From positions 186,001 to 250,000 of the forward strand of contig NZ_SLUQ01000009.1 of NCBI RefSeq assembly GCF_004345245.1: a stretch of DNA of 64,000 bases, given 5' to 3'. Below are positions 33,194 to 42,425 of this stretch, in pieces. Position 1 is the first letter of the stretch; each line of letters begins with the position of its first letter. The notes below the pieces were generated by a model. It searched no databases and was not told the origin of the DNA. It saw nothing but the letters and a program-made list of their open reading frames with translations. This stretch comes from Rhizobium sp. BK251. Its GTDB lineage: Bacteria > Pseudomonadota > Alphaproteobacteria > Rhizobiales > Rhizobiaceae. The position numbers and the translations under genes are program-made.

Positions 33194-34129
33194 TCAGTCC
33201 TTTGCAAGCAGCGTCTGCCGCAGCAGGATGATCAGCATCGAATAGGCGAGCAGCAGTACGAGAAGCACGAGCGCGATTGCCGAGGCATAGCCGAAGTCCA
33301 GCCGCTTGAAGGCCTGGGTGAAGATGTAGCTCGCGACGATCTGCGTGCGGTCGGCCGGGCCGCCGCCCGTCATGACGACGATGAGATCGGCGAAGTTTGA
33401 AATCCAGACGGTGCGCAGGAGGATCGTGATCGCGATCGTCGGCGCCAGGAACGGAAGGGTGATCGACCGGAAGCGCTGGAACCAGCCGGCGCCGTCGATG
33501 GAGGCCGCCTCGTAGAGATCGCGCGGGATCGCCTGAAGTGCTGCCAGCAGCGTGATCGCGAAGAACGGAATGCCCCACCAGACGTTGGCGATGATCGGAC
33601 CCCACATCGCGTAGCTGGGATCGGAGAGGATATTGCCGGGCTCATTCATCAAGCCGAGCCCGAAAAGCCAGTGCGGGATGGGGCCGATGACAGGGTTGAA
33701 GAGCCACGCCCAGTTGAGACCGGCCAGAAAGGACGGCACCGCCCAGGGGAGGAAGACGAGCGCCTGCACGATCCCCCTGCCCCAGAAGGGCTTGTCGAGG
33801 AGGAGGGCGAGGATCAGCCCGAGAAAGAACTGCAGGACGACGGAAGCGCCGGTCCACCACAACGTGTTGCGCAGTGCGCCGTAGAAGGCCTGGTCCTCGG
33901 CGAGTTCGCGAAAATGCTCCAGCCCGACGAAGCCGCCCGAAAACGGGTTCAGGAGCTGGATGTCGCGGAACGCGTAGGACATGCCTAGCACCAGGGGCAC
34001 CAGCATGACGGCGATGATGAGGATGAGCGACGGCGCACTGTAGAGATAAGGTTCGGACGCCTGCGCGATCCGTTTCATCAGCGGCCGCCGGTCATCACGC
34101 ATATGGTGCGGAACGGCAGTTGTATCCAT
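33194..34129 (-). CDS. Carbohydrate ABC transporter permease (MalF/UgpA type)
   Basis: A 311-residue permease of the CUT1 family. The EAA loop is YEAASIDGAGWFQRFRSITLPFLAP. Helices include SAPSLILIIAVMLVPLVLG and VVLQFFLGLILALLLDKPFW. The conserved VVMTGGGPADRTQIVASYIF segment is typical of MalF/UgpA-like partners. It follows the binding-protein gene after 92 bases. Confidence 0.93.
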   Translation of the reverse strand: MDTTAVPHHMRDDRRPLMKRIAQASEPYLYSAPSLILIIAVMLVPLVLGMSYAFRDIQLLNPFSGGFVGLEHFRELAEDQAFYGALRNTLWWTGASVVLQFFLGLILALLLDKPFWGRGIVQALVFLPWAVPSFLAGLNWAWLFNPVIGPIPHWLFGLGLMNEPGNILSDPSYAMWGPIIANVWWGIPFFAITLLAALQAIPRDLYEAASIDGAGWFQRFRSITLPFLAPTIAITILLRTVWISNFADLIVVMTGGGPADRTQIVASYIFTQAFKRLDFGYASAIALVLLVLLLAYSMLIILLRQTLLAKD

Positions 34130-34221
34130 CAGGCAAGTATTCCCGCTTGCGGCCGAGGCCGATCAAGTCCTTGAGGCTGGTAGCGGCGGCGGGTCAACCC
34201 GCCGCCGTGAGGCTCCCGCGC

Positions 34222-35481
34222 CTATTTCTTGGCGAGGAACTTCTGTTGCGCCTTGGTCAGATAGTCGGCCCACTGGTCGGCAAGGTCCTTGGCCGAGATG
34301 TCGCCGAGAAGGGCCTGCTGCGACGTCTTGATCGCGAGCGAATCCTTGAAGAAGGCGAATTCCTCGAGATAGGTCGGCATGACCGTCGGAACCGTGTTCG
34401 GGTCAGCGAGTTCCTCGAACCAGCCCTTGAACTGGTCTCCGGCGTAGAAGGGATCCTTCTCTGCCGAGGTATAAGCCGGCAGCGCGCCGATACGTTTGTT
34501 CCACTCGATATTGCCTTCCGGCCCTTCGAGCGTGGCGATCAGCTTCCACGAAAGGTCCTTGTTCTGGCTGGAGCTGAACATCGACCAGCCACCATAGCCG
34601 ATGGTCGGGAAGGACTTGCCGTCCGGTCCCTTCGGCAGCGGCATGACGCCGAAATCTTCCTTCTTCATGCGGTCGGCGATGGCGATCAGCGCATCCGGAT
34701 CCTGGTCGAGGAAGGCGCAGGTGCCGGAGTAGAAGCCGGCGACGACTTCGTTGAAGCCCCAGTTGACGCTGTCCTTCGGCGCATAGCCCTTCTTGTACAG
34801 GTCGACCATCCATTCGATGCCCTTCTCCCAGCCGGGGCTGTTCATCGTGGAGGTGCCGTCTTCGTTGAAGTACTTGTTATTGCCGGCCATGGTCGCGGCA
34901 AAGATCATCCAGCCGTTCAGGCCGCCCGGTCCGCCGCGCATGCAGTAGCCATACTTGCCCTGCAGCTTGGAAACCTTCTCGGACGCCGCGGTGAATTCCT
35001 CGAGCGTCTTCGGCGGTTCGGCAACACCGGCTTCCTGCAGGAGCTTCTTGTTGTAGAACATGGCGCGCAGGTAGAAGCCGTAGGGCAGCATGTAGGCCGT
35101 GTCGTTCACGTCACGACCGAGTTCGAGCGCCCGCGGCGTCAGCTCCTTCGTGTGCTCCCACTTCGCCAGGTAGGGCTCGAGGCTTTCAAGCATGCCGTTG
35201 TTGGCATAGAGCGAGAGCCAGGTATCCGGCATTTCCATCACATCGGGAACGTCGCCGGCCGAAACCATCGTGGCGAACTTCTGGAAGGCCTCGTTCCACG
35301 GCAGCGAGATGATCTCGACCTTGGTGCCCGGATTTTCCGCCTCGAACTTGCCGACGATTGACTTGAGCGTTTCGGTGCGCTCGGGGCTGGTGATCACTTC
35401 CACCAGCTTCAACGTGGTATCGGCAAATGCCGTGCCTGCCATCATCGTGGCGAAAAGCGCGGCCGTTATCAGTCTTTTCAT
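34222..35481 (-). CDS. ABC transporter substrate-binding protein, family 1 (carbohydrate or glycerol-phosphate type)
   Basis: A 419-residue periplasmic binding protein with a short Sec signal peptide (KRLITAALFATMMAGTAFA). The mature part contains the family-1 pattern FEAENPGTKVEIISLPWNEA, SAGDVPDVMEMPDTWL and GYGGWSMFSSSQN. Its ligand is not recognisable. It is encoded between the PLP enzyme and the permeases; the 39-base gap to the PLP gene suggests one transcript. Confidence 0.93.
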   Translation of the reverse strand: MKRLITAALFATMMAGTAFADTTLKLVEVITSPERTETLKSIVGKFEAENPGTKVEIISLPWNEAFQKFATMVSAGDVPDVMEMPDTWLSLYANNGMLESLEPYLAKWEHTKELTPRALELGRDVNDTAYMLPYGFYLRAMFYNKKLLQEAGVAEPPKTLEEFTAASEKVSKLQGKYGYCMRGGPGGLNGWMIFAATMAGNNKYFNEDGTSTMNSPGWEKGIEWMVDLYKKGYAPKDSVNWGFNEVVAGFYSGTCAFLDQDPDALIAIADRMKKEDFGVMPLPKGPDGKSFPTIGYGGWSMFSSSQNKDLSWKLIATLEGPEGNIEWNKRIGALPAYTSAEKDPFYAGDQFKGWFEELADPNTVPTVMPTYLEEFAFFKDSLAIKTSQQALLGDISAKDLADQWADYLTKAQQKFLAKK

Positions 35482-35520
35482 GTCATTCCCCCTTTTTGTC
35501 AGGTGTCTTTCCTTGGTAAT

Positions 35521-36693
35521 TCAGGCTTTTGAGGCGGCGGCGATCGCTTCCTCGATATCCCTCCAGAGGGCCTCGGTTCCTTCGAGGCCGACATGGAGGC
35601 GTACGGACCGCTTGTGTATGCCGAAGGCATGCGCGGAATTGGGCTGTGCCTTCTGCTGAAGCACGACCTCGCCCGGTACGATCAGGCTTTCATGGCCACC
35701 CCAGCTCACTCCCAGTTTGAAGAGTTTGAGGTGGTCGGAAAATGTGCGGATGTCGATGCCTTCTCGGAAGATGAACGAGAACAGGCCGGACGTGCCGTTG
35801 AGTCCCGTGGGCAGGCGGTTGGCAAGTCCCGGATGACAGACGGTTTCCACGATATCGAGATTCTGAAGGCGCTTCGCGATCGTAAGGCCCGCGGCCTCGT
35901 GCGCCTTCATGCGCAGCGGCAGCGTGCGCAGCCCTCGCACCAGGAGCCAGGCGTCGAAGGGAGAAAGCTTGCCGCCGAGATAGGGATAGGCCTCGGCTTT
36001 GATGCGCGCGATCATCTCCTTGGAGCCGGCGACGACGCCCGCGACGACATCGCTGTGGCCGCCGAGATATTTCGACGCCGAATGGATGACGAGATCGACG
36101 CCAAGCGTCAAAGGTCGCTGGAAGAAGGGGCTCGCCCAGCTGTTGTCGATCATGGTGACAATGCCGTGGCGCTTTGCGAGCCCCGCCAGCGCGCCGACAT
36201 CATGGGCCTCCATTACCCAGCTCGTAGGGCTTTCCATGTAAAAGAGCTTGGCGCCGGGTAACGCCTTGGCGACCGCCTCCTCGTCGCGCCCGTCGACATA
36301 GGTGACCTCGACCTTCATGCGCTTGAGGATCGTGCCGAACAGACGGAAGGCATCGGGATAGACGTGCTTGACGGCGACGATGCGGTCGCCCGGCTCGACG
36401 AAGCTCAGGACGGCGGAAGAGATCGCCGCCATGCCGCTCGCAAAGCCGATTGCATCCTCTGCGCCCTCGAGCTTCGCCAGCATCTCCTCGAACATGCGCA
36501 CCGTCGGGTTCAGCCCGCGCGTATAGATCGGGCGTACCTTCTCGCCGCGATAGGAGGCGATCATGTCGTCATAGTCCGAGAAGGTGAAAAGCGATGTCTG
36601 GAAAATCGGCGGCACGACTGCCTCGGCGAAGTTGCCTTCGTCATGGGCGGTGATCAGCGACGCCAGTTCGAACGGCTCAAGCCCGTCACTCAT
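35521..36693 (-). CDS. PLP-dependent trans-sulfuration enzyme (cystathionine synthase/lyase or methionine gamma-lyase family)
   Basis: A 390-residue fold-type I PLP enzyme of the Cys/Met metabolism family. The cofactor-binding Lys is in HSASKYLGGHSD; the PLP-contacting Tyr/Arg of the partner subunit is in IYTRGLNPTVRMFEEMLAKLEG and the ring-stacking region in MESPTSWVMEAHD. Members catalyse gamma- or beta-elimination/replacement at the side chain of sulfur amino acids and related amino-acid derivatives. It overlaps the upstream GntR gene by four bases (ATGA) and is followed by an ABC importer. It probably acts on the imported compound; the substrate is unknown. Confidence 0.88.
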   Translation of the reverse strand: MSDGLEPFELASLITAHDEGNFAEAVVPPIFQTSLFTFSDYDDMIASYRGEKVRPIYTRGLNPTVRMFEEMLAKLEGAEDAIGFASGMAAISSAVLSFVEPGDRIVAVKHVYPDAFRLFGTILKRMKVEVTYVDGRDEEAVAKALPGAKLFYMESPTSWVMEAHDVGALAGLAKRHGIVTMIDNSWASPFFQRPLTLGVDLVIHSASKYLGGHSDVVAGVVAGSKEMIARIKAEAYPYLGGKLSPFDAWLLVRGLRTLPLRMKAHEAAGLTIAKRLQNLDIVETVCHPGLANRLPTGLNGTSGLFSFIFREGIDIRTFSDHLKLFKLGVSWGGHESLIVPGEVVLQQKAQPNSAHAFGIHKRSVRLHVGLEGTEALWRDIEEAIAAASKA

Positions 36694-37412
36694 TTGGACA
36701 TTTCCTTGATGTCTTCCTCGACGACGTCGAGGATTTTCAGTGTTTCGCGCCGCGCCGCCTCGGTGTCCTGGGCGGCGATGGCGTTGAAAAGGGTTCGGTG
36801 AAAGGGAAACGACCGGCGGGCAAAGTCCTGGCGGTCGAAGGGATGGGTCCAGAAACGCTCGAAGGTCTCGCGCATCTGTTCGAGAAGCTGGCGGAACAGC
36901 GGATTGTGGGTGGCGTCATAGACCGCGAGGTGGAAGGCGAGGTCCTCAGGGCCGGAGGTGCCCTTCTCCATGTGCACCCGCTCCATCTCGCCGAGTTTCT
37001 CCTCGATGAGGAACAGGTCCTCGGCCGTGCGCCGCCGCGCCGCCACCATGCCTGCCTCGCATTCGATGCCGCGACGAACCTCCAGCGTCTGCAGCAGCAC
37101 GTCGCGCAGATGCGCCGTGTCGAGCGAAAGCGGCATATGGATCGTATCCCGGGAAACCCGCTTCAGCAGGTAGGTGCCGCTGCCCTTGCGCGTCTCGATG
37201 ACGCCGAGCGCCTGGAAATGGCGGATCGCCTCGCGGATCGTAGAGCGCCCGACGGCAAGGGCCGCCATGAGCTCGCGTTCGGCCGGCAGCCTGTCGCCCG
37301 CCTCAAGCCGCGCATCCTGCACATAGTGCGCCAGGGCATCCGTCACCTGCCGGGCGCGATCGACCGCCGGTAGCGGCTGGATCACCGGCCTTCCGTTGAT
37401 GCTTGCCTTCAT
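36690..37412 (-). CDS. FadR-subfamily GntR transcriptional regulator
   Basis: A 240-residue regulator, first gene of the PLP-ABC operon. The winged helix-turn-helix (residues about 20-85) has DRLPAERELMAALAVGRSTI, REAIRHFQALGVIETRKGSG. The all-helical FCD effector domain follows with its metal-ligand pattern (DLAFHLAVYDATHNPLF, FPFHRTLFNAI). It probably represses its own operon and responds to the transported substrate or its breakdown product. Confidence 0.92.
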   Translation of the reverse strand: MKASINGRPVIQPLPAVDRARQVTDALAHYVQDARLEAGDRLPAERELMAALAVGRSTIREAIRHFQALGVIETRKGSGTYLLKRVSRDTIHMPLSLDTAHLRDVLLQTLEVRRGIECEAGMVAARRRTAEDLFLIEEKLGEMERVHMEKGTSGPEDLAFHLAVYDATHNPLFRQLLEQMRETFERFWTHPFDRQDFARRSFPFHRTLFNAIAAQDTEAARRETLKILDVVEEDIKEMSK

Positions 37413-37451
37413 GGTTCCCCAATTTTCTTATCAGGCAGCCGACCCTTAAAT

Positions 37452-37463
37452 TGGTCTGACATC
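37452..37463. promoter_or_regulatory. Candidate FadR-type operator
   Basis: TTGGTCTGACAT, about 40 bases upstream of the GntR start, resembles the FadR-subfamily consensus TGGT-N3-ACCA with one or two deviations. The placement suits autorepression. Confidence 0.35.
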
Positions 37464-37757
37464 TTAGCATTATGCAGAGCCATGGCGGGTCGTCAAGAAG
37501 GGTGATTCTGAAGAGCGTGATTCCATTCTCCTTATCCGAAATCACACGGCCCGCGCCGCCAAAGGCGTTCTGCAAAACTGTGGAACGCCCTCGGGGACGT
37601 TCGGTCGGGCCAACGGCTACTAAGCTACCGGGCTCGCGATTCAGCTACCCAACGTAGGTATGCATTGACGGATTTTGCGTGGGTGACGCATGGACCGACG
37701 CCGGACTGGAGAAGTGAATCCGGTTGCAATTCGATGATTCAATACACGTTTGCGGCA

Positions 37758-37786
37758 AGTCTGAAGCAAGGTTGTCTCTTCAGACT
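37758..37786 (+). other. 9-bp stem-loop or dyad in the leader of the EF-hand gene
   Basis: AGTCTGAAG and CTTCAGACT are perfect complements around an 11-base loop, ending 12 bases before the AAGGAGG ribosome binding site at 37799. It could be an operator or an RNA structure. The remaining intergenic stretch 37464-37757 shows no gene. Confidence 0.55.
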
Positions 37787-37810
37787 GCCGCCATCTTCAA
37801 GGAGGATTTC

Positions 37811-38248
37811 GTGAAAGTAGTTTCTGACAATTCGATTTACAGCCTTATGGTTCCCACGTCCCGCAAAGGACCCTCGGTAAAGGACCAAGGCATCGGCGTG
37901 GTCGCAACACCCGCAAAGACTCCGTCCGTCCGGACCGATGCTCAGTTGATCGATGAGTTCAATTCGCGGTTGGCCAAACAGCAGCTGGACTGGGCCGATT
38001 CAGATAAGAACGGCGAAGTTTCGAAGGCCGAGTATCTGGAAGGGCAGAAGAAGCTGGCGGCTTTGAACGACCGGCAGTACGACAGCCAGGTGGCAGAGCG
38101 GCACTGGGCGAAACTCGATCCGACCGGAACGGGATCGCTAAGCGAGGACGAACTTCGCGAAGGTCTGGGACAGCTGTTGCCGGTAAAGGTAGGTCATCTC
38201 GACTCGAATTTCGCAGAACGACTGCGTGCGAAGCAGACGCCGGCCTGA
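37811..38248 (+). CDS. EF-hand calcium-binding protein
   Basis: A 145-residue protein without signal peptide. The GTG at 37811 is chosen because an AAGGAGG site lies directly upstream; a frame from ATG 37724 would cross the leader dyad. Two EF-hand loops are visible: DSDKNGEVSKAEY and DPTGTGSLSEDEL, with acidic or oxygen ligands at positions 1, 3, 5 and a terminal Glu. The N-terminal 60 residues are unstructured-looking. It probably senses or buffers calcium in the cytoplasm. Isolated gene converging on the cyclase operon. Confidence 0.8.
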   Translation: MKVVSDNSIYSLMVPTSRKGPSVKDQGIGVVATPAKTPSVRTDAQLIDEFNSRLAKQQLDWADSDKNGEVSKAEYLEGQKKLAALNDRQYDSQVAERHWAKLDPTGTGSLSEDELREGLGQLLPVKVGHLDSNFAERLRAKQTPA

Positions 38249-38271
38249 TCGTTACTTGGAGGCTTCTCATC

Positions 38272-38297
38272 GAAGGCCTGTCGTCGAGCGGGCCTTC
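38272..38297. terminator. Bidirectional hairpin between EF-hand and cyclase genes
   Basis: GAAGGCC and GGCCTTC form a 7-bp perfect stem with a 12-base loop between the two convergent stop codons. T-rich tails are short. Confidence 0.45.
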
Positions 38298-38316
38298 CTC
38301 AGCCATTCGGTTGGAT

Positions 38317-39528
38317 CTACTTCGCTCCAGACATCGCAATCGTGAACAGCTCTACCGGTTCTGTGAAGCCTTTAAGGTTCTGGCGCCCTGTGCGAACGAC
38401 CTTGTCAGACGCGATCCGACGACGGAAAGCATCCGACATCAGGATGGATTTTCCGAGTACGCCACAGGCTGTCTGGATCCGGCTAAGCAGGTTGACGTCG
38501 GACCCGATGACGGTGAAATCCAGCCTCTGCCCGGAGCCGATGTTTCCATAACTCACCCTCCCATAATGCAAGGCCACCGTGGCATCGATGCGGACACCGT
38601 CCTGCTCGAATTCTGCTAGATGGGTGAATATCTCATCGCTTGCAGCCAAGGCTCGCTGGCTCGCAACAACCGCGTCAGACGTCGGGAAGAATGCGAGTGC
38701 CGCGTCGCCCATGAACTTCAGCACTTCGCCGCCGTGACCGGTAATTGCAGGCACGACCACATCGAAATAGGCGTTGAGTAACTCGAGCACCTTTTCATCG
38801 GGCAAGCGGTTCGAGAGCTCGGTGAACCCCTTCATGTCGCAAAGCAGAAGTGCTGCCTGCATCGTTTCGATCTCGCCCTGGCGGATTTTGCCGGCGAGGA
38901 TCCGTTGCGCCGTCATCGGCCCGATATACGTATCGAGCAAGGACAGTTCTGCGTGGCGCATGACCCGCATCTCGCAGGTATTGCGCAAGGCGGGCAGAAT
39001 CCGCTCGACCACGCGGATCTCGGACAGGGTGAAGCCGCCTGGCCGCTTCGTCCCAAATCCCGCCGCACTTACCGGCCCATCGACATTGCACAGCGGCGCG
39101 ATCATGAGCTGGACAAGGTTCCTTCCCGCGAAGACGTCGATATGCTGCCATGGGGAGTCCTTGTCGCCCGCATCGACAATCATCGGCTCACGCGTCTCCA
39201 TTACCTTGACCAGCGCGCTGGAAGCGAATTCGAGCTTGATCCCGTGATCCCTGTCGTGAATCTCGACGGGTTCCAAGGGGGCCCATGCGACCGTTCGGCC
39301 GAGGATTTCGGGATGAAGGGTCATGAGATGAAGCGTCAGTCTGTCGATTGGGAGGCCGATTTGCCGCAGCCTGAGGCCAAGCCCGGCGACCAGGCCGGCT
39401 TCGTCGATCGAATGGCACTCGTCGCCTGCCAGCCATTCCAAGACGGCAAGGATGGAGCCGGGGTCGACATTGCGCCCGACGCTCCCGCGGTGTCGTTGGG
39501 AAATCGGCTCTCTTGTGATCGTATTCAT
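38317..39528 (-). CDS. Class III adenylate/guanylate cyclase domain protein
   Basis: A 403-residue cytoplasmic protein. The ATG at 39528 follows AAGGAGAT; the longer frame runs into emrB. The N-terminal half (about residues 20-200) looks like a GAF-type sensor region (FASSALVKVMETREPMI, VQLMIAPLCNVDGPVSAAG). The C-terminal cyclase domain has metal-binding Asp residues in LLLCDMKGFTELSN and LKFMGDAALAFFP, and substrate contacts near DFTVIGSDVNLLSRIQ. The nucleotide made (cAMP or cGMP) cannot be decided. It lies 25 bases downstream of the EmrB gene on the same strand, so it is likely cotranscribed with the efflux pump. Confidence 0.88.
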   Translation of the reverse strand: MNTITREPISQRHRGSVGRNVDPGSILAVLEWLAGDECHSIDEAGLVAGLGLRLRQIGLPIDRLTLHLMTLHPEILGRTVAWAPLEPVEIHDRDHGIKLEFASSALVKVMETREPMIVDAGDKDSPWQHIDVFAGRNLVQLMIAPLCNVDGPVSAAGFGTKRPGGFTLSEIRVVERILPALRNTCEMRVMRHAELSLLDTYIGPMTAQRILAGKIRQGEIETMQAALLLCDMKGFTELSNRLPDEKVLELLNAYFDVVVPAITGHGGEVLKFMGDAALAFFPTSDAVVASQRALAASDEIFTHLAEFEQDGVRIDATVALHYGRVSYGNIGSGQRLDFTVIGSDVNLLSRIQTACGVLGKSILMSDAFRRRIASDKVVRTGRQNLKGFTEPVELFTIAMSGAK

Positions 39529-39553
39529 GGTGATCTCCTTGAGAATTGCGGTT

Positions 39554-41173
39554 TCAGTGTGCCCCGCCACCAGACATCTGGCCGCTTGGCTTCTTGAGGA
39601 GGAGCGTTGCGAACAGGGCAACGATGAGGCCCGCGCCAAGCAGAAAGAATGCATCGCTGAACGCCATGATGTTGGCCTGCTTGCGAACGCTGGATGCAAT
39701 GGCGACAAGGGCCTTGTGGGTAGCGGTGGCCGGGTCGCTGACGCCGTGGTTCATGAAATAATTCGTCAGTTTGGCGACGCGAGTTCGCGTGGCTTCTTCA
39801 AAGATGCTGATAGAGTTCGTCAGGATATTGGAATGGAACTGCTCACGCTTCGATATGAAGGTCTGAAGCGAGGCGATTCCGACTGCGCCGCCCAGGTTTC
39901 GCATCATGTTGAACAATGCCGATGCGGAGCCTGCGTTCTCCTGTTCGATGCCTGCCGTTGCGACCACCGAGAGCGGCGCGAAGACAAGGGCCTGCCCGAT
40001 GGCACGGATGACATTCGGCCAGAAAAGCTGGTCGGCCGCATAGTCGCCGGTCATGTGCACGTTCATAAAGTTCGAGGCAGCGAAGAGAGCGAAGCCTACG
40101 GCGATCAGCAAGCGGACATCGATAATTTTCATGAGCTTGGGGACGAGCGGAATGAGAATAAGTTGTGGGATTCCGGTCCAGGCAAGCACCATGCCGATCT
40201 GTTCGGAATTGTAGCCCTGGATGCGTGCCAGATAGATCGGCAGCACGAAGGCTGACCCGTAAAGTGCGATGCCGAGCATAGTGTTCGCCAAGATACCAAA
40301 GCCGAAGTTGCGGCGCGCAAGAAGCCTGAGATTCAGAAGCGGGTTTGCGGTCTTGAACTCGATGATCAGGAAAAGCGTCAGAGAGGCCGCGGCAACGATC
40401 GAGAGCTGCACGATGAATTCGGATCCAAACCAATCTTCCTTGTTGCCCTCCTCCAGCACTGTCTGAAGGGCGGCAAGGCCGATCGCCAAGGTCGCGATGC
40501 CGGGCCAATCACCCTTGGCAAGCAAGCCAAAGTTCATCGGAGCTTCATCGAGAGATGCCCAGAGCAGACCGACCATCAACAGGCCGGGGACGAGGTTTAC
40601 GTAGAAGATGAACTCCCAGCCGTAATTCTCGGTCAAATATCCGCCGATGGTAGGCCCGATAGCGGGAGCGAACGTGGCCGACAGCGCAAAGAGCGCCAGT
40701 CCGATCGGTTGCTTGGGCTTCGGCAGCAGGGTGATGATGATCGTGAACGCCATAGGGATGAGGACGCCACCGGCAAAGCCCTGGATGGCACGAAGCACTA
40801 TCATCTGTTCGAGGTTTGCTGCGAACGCGCAGGCGACCGAAAAGACCAGGAACAGGATGGCGTTGGTCAGAAGATACTTCCGAATGGAGAAGACCTGGGC
40901 CAGCCAGCCGCTGAGTGGGATGACCACGATCTCGGCGATGAGATAGGAAGTTGAAATCCAACCGCCGTCATCCTTGCCTGCGCCGATTGCCCCTTGGATG
41001 TCGGCGAGTGATGCGTTGACGATCTGGATGTTGAGGACGGCCATAAATGCGCCCAGCGTCGACCCCACAACCGCGCACCACATCCGGAGAGGACTCATGC
41101 GGGATGCCTCGGATTGAGCCGATGCGGCCTGCGGGGGCACATTGTTGTTTGCTACGAGCTTGATTGTAGCCAT
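39554..41173 (-). CDS. DHA2-family MFS multidrug efflux transporter, EmrB-like
   Basis: A 539-residue, 14-helix major-facilitator drug/proton antiporter. Motifs include AVLNIQIVNASLADIQGAIG (motif D1), WISTSYLIAEIVVIPLSGWLA, RAIQGFAGGVLIPMAF and APAIGPTIGGYLTENYGWEFIF (motif C). It forms a tripartite efflux system with the membrane-fusion protein encoded upstream and an outer-membrane TolC-like channel encoded elsewhere. Confidence 0.93.
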   Translation of the reverse strand: MATIKLVANNNVPPQAASAQSEASRMSPLRMWCAVVGSTLGAFMAVLNIQIVNASLADIQGAIGAGKDDGGWISTSYLIAEIVVIPLSGWLAQVFSIRKYLLTNAILFLVFSVACAFAANLEQMIVLRAIQGFAGGVLIPMAFTIIITLLPKPKQPIGLALFALSATFAPAIGPTIGGYLTENYGWEFIFYVNLVPGLLMVGLLWASLDEAPMNFGLLAKGDWPGIATLAIGLAALQTVLEEGNKEDWFGSEFIVQLSIVAAASLTLFLIIEFKTANPLLNLRLLARRNFGFGILANTMLGIALYGSAFVLPIYLARIQGYNSEQIGMVLAWTGIPQLILIPLVPKLMKIIDVRLLIAVGFALFAASNFMNVHMTGDYAADQLFWPNVIRAIGQALVFAPLSVVATAGIEQENAGSASALFNMMRNLGGAVGIASLQTFISKREQFHSNILTNSISIFEEATRTRVAKLTNYFMNHGVSDPATATHKALVAIASSVRKQANIMAFSDAFFLLGAGLIVALFATLLLKKPSGQMSGGGAH

Positions 41174-41255
41174 GACATTGCTCCATCCGCTGTTGCAGAA
41201 TTTTCACCACGGTATTTCTCTTATCGGGAAAGAGACGGTTACCCGTCAGCGCCCG

Positions 41256-42425
41256 TTACTTCGCTTCCGATAGCCGCGTGAGCCTGGTGTTGATTTCCGG
41301 CTCTACGGACATTCCGGAACGGAGTTGAGCAGCGCGGGCTTCGTCATCGATGATGATCTTCACCGGTATGCGCTGGACGATTTTTGTAAAGTTGCCTGTC
41401 GCATTGTCCGGAGGAAGCAGGGAAAACTCGAGGCCGCTGGCTGGCGAAACGCTGTCCACATGACCTTTCACTTCCATGTCTGGAAAGCTGTCCACCTTGA
41501 TGTCCACCGGCTGTCCTGGCCGAACGTAGGTGAGTTGCGTTTCCTTGAAGTTGGCAACGACGTAGACCGAGTGCAGGGGCACCACCGCCATCAACTGAGT
41601 GCCGGCAGTGACATACTGTCCAAGGCGGATCGAACGTGCGCCGACCGTTCCATCGACCGCAGCCAGGATGTTCGTATAGGAAAGGTTCAGTTCGGCCTGT
41701 TGAACGGCGGCGGCGGCTCTTTCCCGTTGGGCGACCGCTTGATCACGCTGGCTATTCAGAACGGGCACCCTGTCGTGCGCTGCGATCAATGCGGCCTGGT
41801 CGCGTTGGACTGCGGCGGTCGCCTGATCCATCTGGGATCGGCTCTGCTCGGCGCGTGACTGGGTGCCCGCCCCGGCGCTGATCAGGCGCGTGCTTCTTTT
41901 CGACTCCGACTTTGCAAAGACAAGCGAAGCATTCGATGCATTGACCGACGCCTGTGCCTGAGTGATGACCGACCTCTGTAGCTCGATCTGCGCATCGATG
42001 TTCGTGATCGCGGCCTCTGACGCCTTCACGTCGGCCCGCGCCTGATTCAGTGCTACCTGGAAGTCGCTGTCGTCGATTCGCGCAAGAAGCTGCCCGGCCG
42101 TCACGGCGTCGTTGTCATTAACGAGCACCTCCTTGACGTAGCCGGCCACCTTCGGTGCGACTGTCGTGTAGTCCGCCTTTACATAGGCGTTGTCGGTGGA
42201 CTCGATAAATCGGCCGACGGTCCAGTAGTGGTGGCCGAATTGGACGCCGTATGCTGCTCCGGCGAGTAGGACCATGACAAGCACACCCCTCTTGAGGACA
42301 GATTTGCGAGGGGTAGTGGAAACAGGCGTCGCCGCGGCCTGTTGGGCGGGTCCTGCCCCGGGATCGGCTCCGCTTATGCCGGGCTCGGTGGACTCGAATT
42401 CTTCCTTGCGGGGCAGTTCAACCAT
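41256..42425 (-). CDS. HlyD/EmrA-family membrane-fusion protein
   Basis: A 389-residue periplasmic adaptor. The ATG at 42425 follows AGGAGA; an upstream ATG at 42470 is less supported. A cytoplasmic tail of about 50 residues precedes one membrane helix (RGVLVMVLLAGAAYGVQFG). Next come the lipoyl halves (VAPKVAGYVKEVLVNDNDAV and YTNILAAVDGTVGARSIRLG) flanking a long alpha-helical hairpin rich in Ala, Gln and Arg. It links EmrB to an outer-membrane channel. First gene of the emrA-emrB-cyclase operon. Confidence 0.92.
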   Translation of the reverse strand: MVELPRKEEFESTEPGISGADPGAGPAQQAAATPVSTTPRKSVLKRGVLVMVLLAGAAYGVQFGHHYWTVGRFIESTDNAYVKADYTTVAPKVAGYVKEVLVNDNDAVTAGQLLARIDDSDFQVALNQARADVKASEAAITNIDAQIELQRSVITQAQASVNASNASLVFAKSESKRSTRLISAGAGTQSRAEQSRSQMDQATAAVQRDQAALIAAHDRVPVLNSQRDQAVAQRERAAAAVQQAELNLSYTNILAAVDGTVGARSIRLGQYVTAGTQLMAVVPLHSVYVVANFKETQLTYVRPGQPVDIKVDSFPDMEVKGHVDSVSPASGLEFSLLPPDNATGNFTKIVQRIPVKIIIDDEARAAQLRSGMSVEPEINTRLTRLSEAK

